Positions 30,631 through 43,500 of a DNA stretch of 64,000 nucleotides are shown here, one piece after another. The DNA is taken from positions 992,001 to 1,056,000 of the forward strand of contig JAECYW010000005.1 in the NCBI GenBank assembly GCA_023014335.1, given 5' to 3'. The notes under the pieces were generated by a model. The model made no database searches and was not told the DNA's origin. It saw nothing but the letters and a program-made list of their open reading frames with translations. The translations under genes were made by a program, and so were the position numbers. How positions within the stretch are numbered: the first letter of the stretch is position 1; each line of letters starts with the position of its first letter. Source of the DNA: Galerina marginata. Taxonomy: Eukaryota; Basidiomycota; Agaricomycetes; Agaricales; Galerinaceae.

Positions 30631-33600
30631 TTAATAGGGTGGAGTATTATGATCACCGTCCAAAGCTGACCTGGCGAGGTCGAGGTCGAGAATTGTACTG
30701 TATCTTGAGTGAAGTAGGTTTCGAGTGGCTTGGTCGGGGGGACGGAAGGACGGCCTCTGAGCCTGAAAACGAGGTAGGAGAGGACGAAGGACTTCGGCCT
30801 GTGGCATTGGCAACTTCAAATCTAAACAATCTTTGAACATCTTCCAGAGCTCTTGAGAAGCAATAAAGTAGCCATCGACGAGTGAGGGATCACCAAGGCG
30901 ATGATCGTGCAGCGCATGAGCGTAACGCAATTCAGAACAAAGTTTGTAGATCAAGGGCCAAAAATCGGCGTAGCTTGGCTGTACTCTCCTAGCCTCCTTC
31001 TGCAATATGCTTCGCTGATAAAAATGTCGCTTTTTTAGGTGACAAGCCACGTAGTTCGACCTCGACCAAGCATTAACTTCGGAGTTAGGCAAGCGATCTC
31101 CATCGTCGTAGAGGAGAGACACATAGACAAGAATCCAAATAAACGACTCCAATTCGTGGTGATAATATCGTTGGATTTTTCCTTTCCAGTAGCCTTCGTC
31201 CAAGATTTCAAGAGCCATGAACGGAACAGTGCCCATCTTCTCCGTACCCATCACACGGGGTTCCCATTGCAAGACCGAAATATCGAAGTCGGCCAATACA
31301 CCGCTTTGAGTGTCCGGGTCATACATAACGTTACCGAGACTCGGGTCCCCGTTTTCGACATGATTTTCCAAAGAAATGCGTGACCTGACACAAAAACGAC
31401 ATTAATATTAGATCGGTATAAATTTGCTTGGACCATAAGAGCTCACAGTATAACAGTTTCAAGCTACGCCTTGATAAATGCCGTTCCCTGTACGCTCGTG
31501 ATTTTCTGCAGCTTCTTCATGCCAACAAGTCGAAGAGTACGGTGTCCTTCCAGCTGCGCTTCACCATGCTTCGAATACGCTGAGTGGTGCATCCCGGCAC
31601 GTCGCCATGGAAAAGTATCAAAGGCAGATGCTTAAGCATGTCCTTGTCGTTATCCTTTGCGATCTGGCGGATGACCCGCAGTATCAACCCTTCATTTCGC
31701 CGCTCAATTTCTGGATAATAGATCTTGCAGACCATAGGAACACTAGTAGCTGCCAATGGTATCATTCATTCTGTGGTAAGTGCCATAGCAAGAATCTGAT
31801 ATAAGGCCGGTAAAAGTTATGATTTCGAGATCATTAATTTACCAGATGGTTTCATACTCATTCTTGCCTAAGTGATTTCATAATTCCCAGAGATTGAATC
31901 ATATTTTTTTGGAAGTGAAATCATTTCTAAAATCATTCTGAAATCATTCTGAAATCATTCTGAAATCATAATTTTCCGGTAGGAATTCATTACAATTTCA
32001 TTTTTTTTTCAAATCATTATGGATTTCATAAATCCACAGGCAAATATTTAATGATATACCCATTCCAAATCTGGAAATAGATCAAATTGACTATTCTAAT
32101 GGCTTAGGTAAGTACCCTGCTGGCATGCAGGGCCAATTTAAGGTAAATTTCAATTTGAGGCACAAATATGAAGAGACCAGGTGCTGGTGATGACAAATAA
32201 GGCATTTTCAGAGTATGTACACTGATTATATAATTAATTCACAGCTATAAAGCGAAATGAAATGACTCTAAAAAAGTTATGAAACAGAAACTTGGAATGA
32301 AATCCTGCCAGAAAGATATGAAATCGTCATATATAAGTTATGATATCACTTTCAGAAAGATATGAAATTGTTATATATAAGTTATGATATCACTTTCAGA
32401 AAGATATGATTTAATCTCTGGGAATTATGAAACACTTAGGCAAGAATGAGTATGAAACCATCCGGTAAATTAATGATCTCGAAATCATAACTTTTACCGG
32501 CCTTATATCAGATTCTTGCTATGGCACTTACCACAGTGGAATGATTAAATTGGCAGCTACCAGTCATAGGAATAGGCACCAATGAACCGTTATCAGCAAA
32601 ACCCTTCGCAGCGACCACCGACGTAGCCCTTCCTGCCAAACAATGCGGGCGAGGTGATAGAAACCACCTCATATTCACTTCGACTCTTGTCATACCGTTA
32701 TTCTGATCTTCGTGAGCCCAGAAGCCCGACAAATGCTGTTGCAGATCGAGAATGACTTCGGGGATGGTTGGCTCAGCCCGACCGGTCGGTGTCGGAGTTC
32801 CTCGGAGTCCATGTAATGCTTTGGGGTTAAGACAAGGAACGATTCCCCAATCTGCTATCGTGAATCGTTGAAAAGCAAGAAGAAGAACCAGGAAGCGGGG
32901 AAAATTCCTGAAGATGCTGAGACCATCTGACTGAGGACGCCTTGACGATCGTAATGCCAAATCCATATGTAGTCATCTTTTCAATAGCATCAGATTCGAA
33001 AAGTCGCTTCAAGTTAAAGAGTAGAAACAACATACCTGTGAACAGTAAGTTGATAGCGTGATGCATACCCGCACTGTACGACATCATCTCCAAAGCGCAT
33101 GATGCACATTGTACCCGACCGTTAATCGCCTCATCATGTGTGTTCTTTGGGATGATATTCGCTTGCATTTGCGAATTCCTGTCTACGGCCGAATCTTGTA
33201 AAGAGCTAAGCTTTGAATCAGACGACGACTCAGCCGACGACTCAGACGACGACTCAGACTCCAACGGCTGTTGTTTCTTCCTGGGTAACGAATGTTCCCC
33301 AACATATTCACTTTCGCGAGCTCGCTTCGAACCAGAGCTCTTAACAGTCGTCGGCGAAGACGATTCCTCTTCTGGAAATATATGGTCTGAGCTCGCAAGG
33401 TTTGCATGTGATATTGTATTCGGAGCACCCCCGCTGTCGAAAGGCTTGTTCAAGTGGATGCTCTTGCCCGCTTCAGGGTTACGCCTCGCTCCCACTTGAG
33501 ATACTTTGAACGCATCACAAGAGAGGATCATCTGCCACTCGAAGTCTTTCGTGGGCTTCTCCGAGAATATCCTTTTGGCTACTTCGTCCTCTTTCTCTAG

Positions 33601-34340
33601 ACCATCGGCGTGTAGCGCAGCCGCGAGGGACGTGACGATGACATCCGGTTTGTTGTCTACGACGTTCCTCTTATTTGCATATCGGGCCATGATGGATTTG
33701 GGATCGTTGCGGCGGAACCAAATGTCCAGGGGATCTGGCATTCGAACCCCAAGATTTGCGCCAATAGGTGCCAGGCGCTCTAGAATTTCGTTACATAGAA
33801 GAAGGTATGGCCCATAACGGCTCGGTTCCTTCTCCGTAAATGCATTAGCACTGCGCAAAGTAATCAAGTTTCATTTGCAAAAGGTAGAACGGTCTCGAGT
33901 GCATCGCGAAGGAGATCGTCCAGGAAGTGGTCTCTCTCATCAACCAACTCCTTCTCCTTTTCAGAGCCAAACCGAGTATTGTCGTTTGAATCTTCGTTAC
34001 TTGCAAATCCGTGGCCTCCCATCTCACTATTCTTCTTTACATCTGCAGCAGCCGTTTCGACGTCAGAGCCACTGTCCGCCAAGTTTCCGTAGTCCGTTGC
34101 GACTGTAACTTCTCTATCTCTGTCTGTAGTTCGTCCAGCCGCTTCTTCCGTTCGCTATCTCTTCCTGGAGCACCACAGAAAGGAAGTACTTCAAGAGCGC
34201 GTCGAAGCTGCATTTCGCTGAATTGTTTATGTTTCCCTCCAGCTCCCTTTTGATAGCTTTTAGTCTTCAACCAAGCCAGTCAAGAATAAAATGGCAGATA
34301 CGGACATACATACTGATTATTGTTATTGTCCATATGACTC
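30631..34340 (-). pseudogene. FunK1 kinase paralogue B, split by a MITE
   Basis: The N-terminal half (34,340-32,565) and C-terminal half (31,740-30,631) are one FunK1 gene cut by an 824-bp MITE at 31,741-32,564. The cut falls just before the VCKIYYPE segment that carries the ATP-binding Lys. Two extra bases near 34,165 (CAGGAAGAGATAG against CAGGAAGATAG in copy A) and a second shift near 34,100 break the coiled-coil exon. The C-terminal lobe keeps DFDIS, MGTVPFMALEIL and the long family tail, but HGD is changed to NGD (HVENGDPSL). An acidic Ser/Asp repeat (33,210-33,270) is expanded relative to copy C. It is a pseudogene by at least three independent lesions. Confidence 0.85.
31741..32564. 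mobile_element. hAT-like MITE, copy 2 (inside FunK1 B)
   Basis: An 824-bp close relative of the MITE at 4253-5032 with the same ends (CACTAGTAGCTGCCAA ... TTGGCAGCTACCAGT). It is flanked by a perfect 8-bp duplication CATAGGAA (31,733-31,740 and 32,565-32,572). The extra length comes from a 44-bp internal tandem duplication around 32,320-32,407 (unit with AAGTTATGATATCACTTTC). No coding capacity is present; mobilisation must depend on a transposase elsewhere. Confidence 0.92.
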
Positions 34341-34727
34341 ACAGAGCTGGTCGCATTCACGCTAGGAGATGAGATATGAAAAGCTGAGAGAAGTGCAGCC
34401 AGTTGTTAGGAGGTGCCATTGTGCCACTCTTCAGAGTCTAGAGTATTTCAAGGTCCGCGGCTGACGCGCTGACGACCGACATCGTAGAGCGAAGGTAGTT
34501 CTGGGTCGAATTTTTTTGAGATTTTGTTTATCACAAGACCGCAAGGTTATAACACATGCAATGTAGCAGATGCAGTCGTAGTCGTTAATACAGAAGGCCG
34601 AGGTAGGAATTACACATTATAGGTCCACCACAAACAATTGCCGGCGCCAAGGGAGAATTCAGGGATGGCATCAAATTTTGAATCGTAAAGGTCGCGTTAA
34701 GCATGGCATCGTCGATGAGGTCGGTTA
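34341..34727. other. Intergenic stretch between FunK1 B and C
   Basis: Holds the upstream region of copy B and the 3' flank of copy C. No gene is seen. Confidence 0.5.
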
Positions 34728-37700
34728 TCATTGTCCCAAAGCTGACCCAGCTCCGTCGACGTCGAGGATTGCAGAGTACTTTATCTGAAGTAGTTTTCGC
34801 ATGGCCTCGTCGGGGGGACGGAATGATGGTTTATGTTTTTGAAGGCAGGGTAAGAGGGGATTGACGGATTCGGCTCGCAGTATTGGCAGGCTCAAACTGA
34901 GTACCCCATTGAACATGTCCCAGATCCCTTGGGAGGCCAGGAAGGACCATGGGCTATCGACAGGTGAGGGTTGATCAAGGCGACGATCATCGTGCAGCGT
35001 ATGAGCTAAACGCAATTTAGAGCAAAGTTTTTCAGTCAAGGGCCAAAAATCGGTGTAGCTTGGCTGTACTCTCTGAGCCTCCTTGTGCAGGACGTCTAGG
35101 GTATAAAAATGCAGTTTGTTTCTGGCACAGGCGATATAGTCGGCGGTCCTCCAAGTATTAACACCTGAGTTTGATTGGCGAATCTCATCATTGTAGAGGA
35201 GGGATACGTAGACCAGTATCCAGATAAATGACTCTAATTCGTGATGGTAATATTGTGGAATTTTTCCTTCCCAGTAATCCTTGGTCAAGAGTTCAATGGC
35301 CATGAAGGGGACCGTTCCTGTCCTCTCCGTACCAACCACCCGAGGTTCCCATTGCAAGATGGAAAGATCGAAGTCACTCAATACACCGCTTTGAGTGTCC
35401 GGGTCATACATGAGGTTACTCAAACTTGGGTCCCCATGTTCGACATGGTTTTTCCAAAGGAAAGCGTGACCTAATAAAAAGGCAAAATCAGAATTTTTAT
35501 ACATTTGACTGAACAATTAAACATCAGAACTCACATATAACAGTTTCAAGCCACGCCTTGATGAATGCAGTGCCTTGGACGCTCGTGATTTTCTGCAGCT
35601 TCTTCATGCCTATAACTCGGAGGGTACGGTGGCCCTTCCAATTCCGCTTGACCATGCTCCGAATACGCTCAGTGGTGCATCCCGGCACATCGCCATAAAA
35701 AAGCAAGGTCGGCAGGTGCTTCAGCATCTCTTCGTCGTTATCAGTTGCAATCTGGCGGACGACCTGCAATGTAAGCCCTTCATGGCGCCGCTGGAGTTCT
35801 GGATGATAGATCTTGCAGACCATCGGCGTAGGTACTGATGAGCCATCTTCAGTATAACCCTTGGCACCGACCACTGACGTAGCCCTTCCTGCCAGACAAT
35901 GCGGTTGATGCGATAGAAACTCCTTCATATTCACTTCAATGCTTGTCATATTGTTATTCTGATCATCGCGAACCCACAAGCCTGACAGATCCTGTTGCAG
36001 ATGGAGGTTGACTTCTGGGATAGTTGGTTCGGCTTTACCTTTCCGTGTCTTCTTCTTTTCAAGTCTGTGTACTGCTTTGGGGTTGAGACAACGAATGACT
36101 CCCCAATCTTCTAACGTGAATCGTTGAAGAGCAAAAAGGAGGACCAGGAACCGGGGGAAATTCCAGAAGATGCTGAGACCATCAGACTGTAGGATGCCTT
36201 GACGATCGTAATACCAAATCCATATGTAGTCATCTTTTTCAATAAGATCAGATTCTGGAACCCGCTGAAAGAGTAGAAACAACATACCTGTGAACAGTAA
36301 GTTGATAGCGTGATGGACACCCGCACTGTACGATATCATCTCCAACGCGTATGATGCACATTGCACCCGACCGTTAATCGCCTCCTGTGTGTTCTTTGGG
36401 ATGATGTTCGCTTGCATCCTCGAATTTCTGTCAGTGGCGGATTCTTGCATCGAGTTAAGCTTCGAACCAGAAGCCGATTCAGGACCCAATTTCCGTTGTT
36501 TCTTTGTGGGTGACGAATGTTCCCCAACATGTTCACTCTCGCGAGCTCGCTTCGAACCAGAGCCTTCAGCAGTTCCCGGCATTGTCTTTGCCACTCTTAT
36601 ATCCTCGTGGTCCAAGTTGGCAAGGGACGCATGCGATAACATTTTCCGAGGACTCCCGTTTTCGAAAGGTTTGTCCAAGTGGACACTCTTGCCCCCTTCA
36701 GGGATACGTCCAGCTCCACTTGTCGATACTTTGAATTCACCAGAAGAGAGGATGGCCTCCCACTCGAATTTCTCCTTGGGCTTCTCCGAGAATATCTCTT
36801 CGGCTTCTTTGTTCTCCTTCTTCAGGCCATCGGCGTGAAGAGCGGCTGCGAGGGACGTGATAATGACATCCGGCTTGCGGTCTACGATGTTCTTCATTCC
36901 TGCAAATTGGGAAATGATGGATTTGGGATCGCTGCGGCGGAAACGAATGTTCAGGGGATCTGGCTTTCGAACCTCAAGGTTTTCGCCAATAGTTGCTAGG
37001 CGTTTGAGGACGTCATTACATAGAAGAACGTATGGCCCGTAACGGCTCGGTTCCTTCTCTAAGAAGGCTTTCGCGCTGTGCAAAAAATAATGAAATTTAA
37101 TACAAAGGACGGCACAAAAGTTGAAAGGATAACCCACAAAGCTTTCAATTTTTCCTTTACTTTCAAATCATTTGCAATAGGTAGGACGGCGTCGAGTGCG
37201 TTGTGAAGGAGGTCGTCCAAGATGAAATCTCTCTCTTTGACCAACTCCTTTTCCTTTTCAGAGCCAAACCGAGTATCGTCGTCCGGATCTTCGTTTCTCG
37301 CAAATCCTTGGTCTCCCATCTCCGTATTCTCCGTCACATCTGCAGCAGCCGTTTCGACATCAAGACCACCATTTCCCGCCAGGTTTTTATAGTAGCGTTG
37401 CGACTGCAACTCCTCGATTTCTGTTTGTAATTCGTCTAATCGCTTCTTCTGTTTGCTACCGTTTCGGAGCACCAGAGAGAGGAAGTGCTTCAAGAATGCG
37501 TCAAAGCTGCATTTCGCCGAATTGTTGATGTCTGCCTCAAGTTCGCCTTTAATAGCTTCTTGTCTTCAATCCAAACCAAACCAGTCAGTCAAGAATAAAT
37601 AGCGGATATGACATGCTTACTGATAATTCATTTTTCCCGACCGATTCATAGCGCTTGTCGCATTCTTGCTAGGAGTTGAGATGGGTTCAGCTATTGACAT
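34728..37700 (-). CDS. FunK1 fungal-type protein kinase C, intact, 929 aa
   Basis: Four exons join in frame: 37,700-37,621; 37,563-37,138; 37,075-35,535; 35,470-34,728, with GT-AG introns of 57, 62 and 64 bp. An N-terminal coiled coil (KKRLDELQTEIEELQ) is followed by the family region with PSRYGPYVLLCND and a Lys-rich linker (SPTKKQRKLG). The kinase part has Lys near residue 589 (MVCKIYHPE), HGDPSLSNLMY near 694, SDFDLS near 716 in place of DFG, and GTVPFMAIELL as the activation/APE-like segment. The C-terminal YYHHELESFIWILVYV segment is a FunK1 hallmark. Nothing is broken, unlike its two neighbours. The substrate is unknown; family members have been suspected of roles in development and signalling. 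Confidence 0.88.
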
Positions 37701-38185
37701 GGCGCCAACAGTCCAAGTGTAGTTTGTTCAGAAAGACTGGAGTAGTGAGGACTAGTGTAGTGAAGAGGAATCCGATCGGCGATGATGCCACACATTGACA
37801 CAATGAAGGAGTACAACCTTGTCACGTGCGCGTGGTTAATTTCAGGGGTATGTGAGGGGGTATGGGCAACTGGAATGAGAATATCTGCCCTCACGCGACG
37901 CAATAGTATGCCTAAGGATGGTTTGAAAGGAGCAGGAGAAGTTACAGCCTTATTGACAATGTTATCATTGAATTTAAGATAATTGACCGAGAGAATTATC
38001 TTATCTTAGAGGCGTCCAGTTATCTAGTACCTGTCCCAAAGTTGTCCTGCAAAATCAAATGTAAAGTTATTTTATTTATCGACACTCTTCTCCAAGCTCT
38101 TGTCTAATGAGCACAACAGAAGGTCAAAGGAGCGGAAAATAATCGATATAATGTAATATCAGATAGATAAGTATGGTACATCCAC
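37701..38185. other. Intergenic stretch
   Basis: Upstream flank of FunK1 C. One partial ORF is present but has no support as a gene. Confidence 0.5.
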
Positions 38186-40062
38186 CTACTCAGCAGGCAA
38201 TTTCGCACCTCTGCTCTTCAAAAACGCTGCATGCATCCGGTCTTCGGGACCCTCCTCCGTCGCACTCAGATGCGCCGACAACGCGGCGCATGCGGCTGCT
38301 CGTGTGTGCAATACATGTCTAACCAGTTTCCTAGAAGCGATCGGCCTGGGTTGCTGTAGCCTGCGCACTTCCTCTGAATCTTCTGACTCGGAGAGAGCAT
38401 CAGTGGCTCAGCCAGGATGATTGCTCTCGCGGTTCGAAGTCGAACGAGCCAAAGGCGCGTTCTTTCTTCTGATAAAGTGGTTGGCTGCGGGGAGCGGCGG
38501 CTTGCAATACGCCTTGAGTTCTGCTGGGTTGAGTTTGTCGGTGTCAGCAGTCCGAAGGAAGGCAAAGGTGGAGAAGAGCTTGAAGTAAGTTAATATCGTT
38601 TGGAGCCTGACAAGAAAAGCATAAGCATTCCTAATTTGACGGGTGTGAACCATTGATGGGCAGCCTTAGCGAAAGATTCGTCGAGGAAATAAGACTCACT
38701 GTCCGTAGTTAGCTGTTGCACGAAAGGAGGTAGTCAGTAAGGCTTTAAAAGCAGGCGCAAAACGGGCTGGAGCAGTTCTCTTAGACTCACCGTTGACCAG
38801 AGGGTTATGCCACTTCACAAGCACCAGAACACTGCAATAAACCGTGCCCACAAGACCAAAAACGCGCTTCAGGTTCAAGCCAGACGTCCCATTGTCTGAA
38901 CCCAGCCCTAACAAGGCGCTCAGCGTTCCGAGCTTGTTCTGCTTCCATAACACACCCAGGGCCAGTGCTATATTAGCGCCGATGCCCAGACCGCCCCCGA
39001 CCGCCTTGAATTGCGCCAAAGATTCTTCTTCGCCGGGTTTAGTACAAGCTTTCGCGAGCAGAGAGCCCGATATGTACCCTGGGAAGTACAGCAGGAAAGG
39101 GGGCAGGAATAGGGCGAATCGTATTAAAGGTAGCGGAAGGCTGGAGAGGATCGATAATGTGGGTTGTACGAGTATAGTGCCGCTGGGCAGGGAATGAGGC
39201 GGGGGTATGTCGAGAACGGATGACGACGACATGGGCAGCAGTGAGAGGAGAACCGGATGTTTCATGCTCGTGTAGTGCAGGAGAGCGTAGTATTTCGTCA
39301 GGGCACTTTTTAAGTGTGCTGACGAGCCGTCGGTTGTTGGGTCATCTGCACCTCGAGACAGTGGGGCAATGATTTGCACAAGTCTGGAAACGATAAGGGA
39401 TTTCATTCGGCAATTAACGTGCAAGATAAAAAGGTAAGAAGGGGTTGTTCACCTTTGCGACACCTCAACCCAATTTTTCAGTGGTATATTGTTCTCGTCG
39501 CCCCATAAGATGCTCCGCGCCATCGATACGGCACATATGGTGTCCCTGCAAGCAATACAATCAGTTGAACATCGTTTACCGCTATTGGATTACACACCAG
39601 TCTGGAGCGTTAACGGACATGTCACTCAGTTGTTTCTGCACCTGTGCCGTGATCTTTTCACAACACCTTTCGATGCTTGTACAGTACCTGGATTTCCTTC
39701 CAAAAGTTTGTTTGCGTATGAATCCAGTAGAATGGGCTATCTTCAAAGGGGCATATCTTCAGAAAATTGTCGTAGCTTGATACCAAAACGGGTGCACTTA
39801 ACATAGATCTAAGTGTGAAAAGTCGGTCAGAAGCAGCGTTCTATCATACAGGCTCCAAGGACACTCACCCGACTACGGTACCTCGCCTTGTCAGTGTACG
39901 CAATGGCAACTGGCACGATCCTCAGCCCTGTCTCTACCTCCGACGCCCTCTCCTTTCCCTTCCCTTCCCCTTCTCCTTTCCGTTGCCGCTCCGATGCCCG
40001 TTCAGCTCCCCGCCCGCTCCAGCCTCGTGCACATATCGCACATACTCAACCGCCGCCCACGC

Positions 40063-40472
40063 TGTAAGATAGCTTTTCCCATCTTCCTACCTTTCCTTTC
40101 CATCTACTTGATACTATCTGGACTATAGGGTATGGCTAGTTACATATGATGTCACATTACTGTGACATCTGGTAGATATAGTCATTCTCGTCACATTTGT
40201 CAATATAACTCTCTTACTATCATCTTCAAGAAGCCTACACGCTTACTTCCCTCACTACCTGCTGTTAACCAGGCTGAGGAGTACGCTAAGGCCTACTGAC
40301 TGATCTTAGAGATCTACATACGTAGATCTAAGAGGGAGTTACCCTTATCAGCCCAACTATTTCTCTTATCTCGCTCTCCGACTTTGGTTTATACCAAGGT
40401 CATCACACCTCTGCCCGCCCGAAGGTCGTAGGCGTTTCACCACTGAACCAGAGACGCTAACAGTGTCTCACA
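40063..40472 (+). repeat. 5' LTR of the giant-ORF element
   Basis: A 410-bp repeat beginning TGTAAGATAG and ending GTGTCTCACA. It contains two strong hairpins: GATGTCACA/TGTGACATC around TTAC (40,148-40,169) and AGATCTAC/GTAGATCT around ATAC (40,310-40,329). Confidence 0.95.
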
Positions 40473-40544
40473 AAGGTGGACACTGTGGGAGACGTCTTTA
40501 CCTTTACCTGGTCGGCAACCTTCAAGACTTCAAGCTTTATCACC

Positions 40545-43500
40545 ATGGGATCCCTTGATGATCTAGCTAAGTTCTTCTACAACAAACCCTCATTACTTGT
40601 CTTTGGCTCCACATATTCCATATCTGTGGCTGCCAGAGACCTCTTCTGCCAGTGGATCCCATCGGATCATCTTGTCAATATATTGGTTAACCCCACATTT
40701 TTTCAACGGATCACCTTTGTTGTTGCCCAAACTCAATTTCTCATTAAATCGGCAGCAGATATCTTCAACCGGGACACTCATTTTCAAATCACCCCAGGGG
40801 ACACTCTACATCAAGCTCTAAATGGTGCAAGATATGGTGAAACTAACCACGTTATAGCCTTATGGACTTCCTTCACGAAGCGCATGCAAATGGCGGTCAG
40901 GCTCCTCGATCGGGTCTTCAAGGACGGTCAATACCCCGACATGGACGAGTTGAACCGATTCGTCGAGCGGGTGTCAGCACCACCCCCAAGAAAGGCTCCC
41001 GCAAATGTTCGCAAGGCTGATCCGCCATCGTCCCTGATCTCGGAGCCAACCCGTTCGATGATCAATGGCGGTTCACACGGTCGATCAACTCAGACCTCAC
41101 CTTCAACTTCAACCCTAACATCCAAGTTGTCCGCCGTTCCATCACGCTCTCCTGCTCAAATTGTTTCAAGCCCCATATCGACGTCTAACAAGACAGGTCC
41201 AGTCACAAGATCTTTGGCATCCAGGACAGAATGCAGTCGCAAACATGACGAGGAACACCGTCGAACACAGATGGGAGGATTAGGCAAGCAGGAAGCTCAA
41301 GAGAGACAAGCAGTGGAAAGAGAGAGGGATCTGGGTGCGGACGCCAGAGTAAGTCAAACAGTTTTGCATCAAAATACACTCGCGCTCGGCCATCCTGTTG
41401 TAGAAGTCAGCCCACCTTCTTTGAGCCATCAAGCAAGCTCTCAAATACCAACTGGATCTCGTTCTTTCCCGCCAGAACTTGCTAACATCTCAACCTTGCA
41501 CCCTATTGTGCTACCCGTGCTGTCCACCAAGTCCGACTTTACCAATGGATCAGAATTTGACGAGGAAAATTCACCGCCAGAAACGTCACGGTTCCTCGAC
41601 GTCGCCATTGATTGTTGGAACCGAAGTGCGAAACTTCCATCGCCTTCGGTTACTGCTACTCGACCTCTGCATACAGAGTCGCCGAGTGCAGTTAGGCTTT
41701 CAACTCCGTACACGGAGGCGAAGCACCCTCCAGCGTCTGCGGCTCAACTCAATTTCATTCAATCCATCCAGCCGCAACTCCGCAGCCCGTCCGACACTTG
41801 CTTTTCAGTACATGAATCCGATCTCGAAGGGCAAGGCTTATTGTCAGAAATACCAAGGACATTCAGTACGGCTTTCAATAGTTGGAATCAAAGTACGCGT
41901 GGCCTTTTGTCTTTCGTTTCCGCGATTCGCACTCCACGCCCAGAGTTCGCAAACGTGGTCGCACCATCTTCAGGGTCTCTTACAAGCACAATCCTCCTGC
42001 GGTCAAGTCTTTGTTTCGAAGACCAGACTTCCAGAGGTCAACTCGCCATCCTGTTTCGGGATCGTGAGTTGTTTGTCGTACCTCGTAACTTGTGTTCTTT
42101 AACCACAATATCACCCCCTTTGTCCGCTCTCCAACTTCATTCTCTGTCAATGGCTCAATCAGTTCTGAACACTTCTCCTACGGCATGCCAGACAGATCCA
42201 GCCACAAGATTTCCAGCATTCGAGGCAGAAAGTGGTCACGAGAAACTCTGGAATCAAACACGCTTGGAAGGATTGGGTAGACAACAGGAGGACCAAGAGA
42301 CGAGTGTGGCGGTACAAGGTGGAGATTCAGATGCAGAGAATCAAGACGGCATTCCAGCAGGCTTCACCATTTCGGCAGCCGTTATTTCGAAAATGCGCCC
42401 TCTCACCGCACCAGATGTTTGCAAGACAACACTTCTTGTCAACGCATTCAACCCTGAACAAGAAGATCTGCCAACAGGACCTCCACAGCTCCAGGACTTC
42501 GAGGCGATGCCCTTTCGTTGGAATCATAGTGCAGAAGTCCTTTTGTCGACGGTTATCGAATCTCGAATACTGCCTACGGAGTCACTGAGTGCGGCTAGGC
42601 CTCCAGCTTCGGTGTCGCGACCTGCTCTCCCTGCCTTTATCCATCCGCGATTTCGCAGCCCATCCGCGCCTTCAACAATGAAGATCATAGCCATCGAGTC
42701 ACGTTTCCGCAGCCCGTCTGACTCCCGCGCATCCAAGTCGCCATCTGATGTTCCATCCACCTCACCAATAACTGTAGTTAGTGACGCAGCAGACGCTGGG
42801 GGGGAAAGTAGGTGCATGGTCGAGTACAAGGACTTCACAGCACCTCATCGTCATCCGCTGTGTCCCTCCGGTCATTCATTCAAATTCAAATCTTCTCAAT
42901 TGGTTTCACGATGCGTCCTTTCAACGTGCGCACAAGATTCTTTGTCAAGATCTTCAATGGTTTTGGCAGCAAATAGCTTGAAGGAAAACGGTCGAACCAA
43001 TGTACTGGAATTTTCTGGACAAGAAGAGGAACAAGAGGCAAAGCTAGTCAAAAGAGACAGAGACCGGGATGCGGAAAAGCGCGTGGACAGAGTGAGTTCA
43101 CTGATCTCCATTCGAGTTGCACCATCGCTCGGCTATTCTCTTGCAGAATTTTGCAAGCCGCTTTTGAGCAGTTGGCCTAGCCTTTGGAGACCAACCAGTC
43201 CTCGTTCTGACTTGCTTGAGTCTAGCGGCATCAAAACTTCACCCCCTGTCACGTCAATCATGCCGCCTCTCACCCAGTCCAATGGCCTGGACGGATCCGA
43301 CATCAATGATAAAGGCATGCTGTCAGAAACACCGACGACCGTTGACGCCGCCTTTGTTTGTTGGAATCGGAGCGCGGAAAATCCATCGCCTTCAATTACC
43401 GCAACTCGAACTCTGTATACGGAGTCACCGAGTACGGTTAGATCTTCAACTCCGTACACGGAGGCGAAACGGTCTCCAGCTCCTACAGCGCCGCATACTC

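Noticed and set aside
32508..32564. Splicing out of MITE copy 2 to rescue FunK1 B
   Set aside because: The donor is present, but neither acceptor keeps the frame, and B has other frameshifts and NGD in place of HGD.
40473..40495. Primer-binding site of the giant-ORF element
   Set aside because: TGGACACTG follows the LTR by four bases, but I recognise no tRNA match. Left uncalled.
40476..40544. GTG as start of the giant ORF
   Set aside because: The frame is open from the LTR edge, but a nuclear gene would normally start at the first ATG (40,545).
41479..42102. A 207-aa plus-strand ORF and similar ones inside 41,400-45,100
   Set aside because: They lie in other frames of the repeat-rich giant ORF and share its repeats out of frame.
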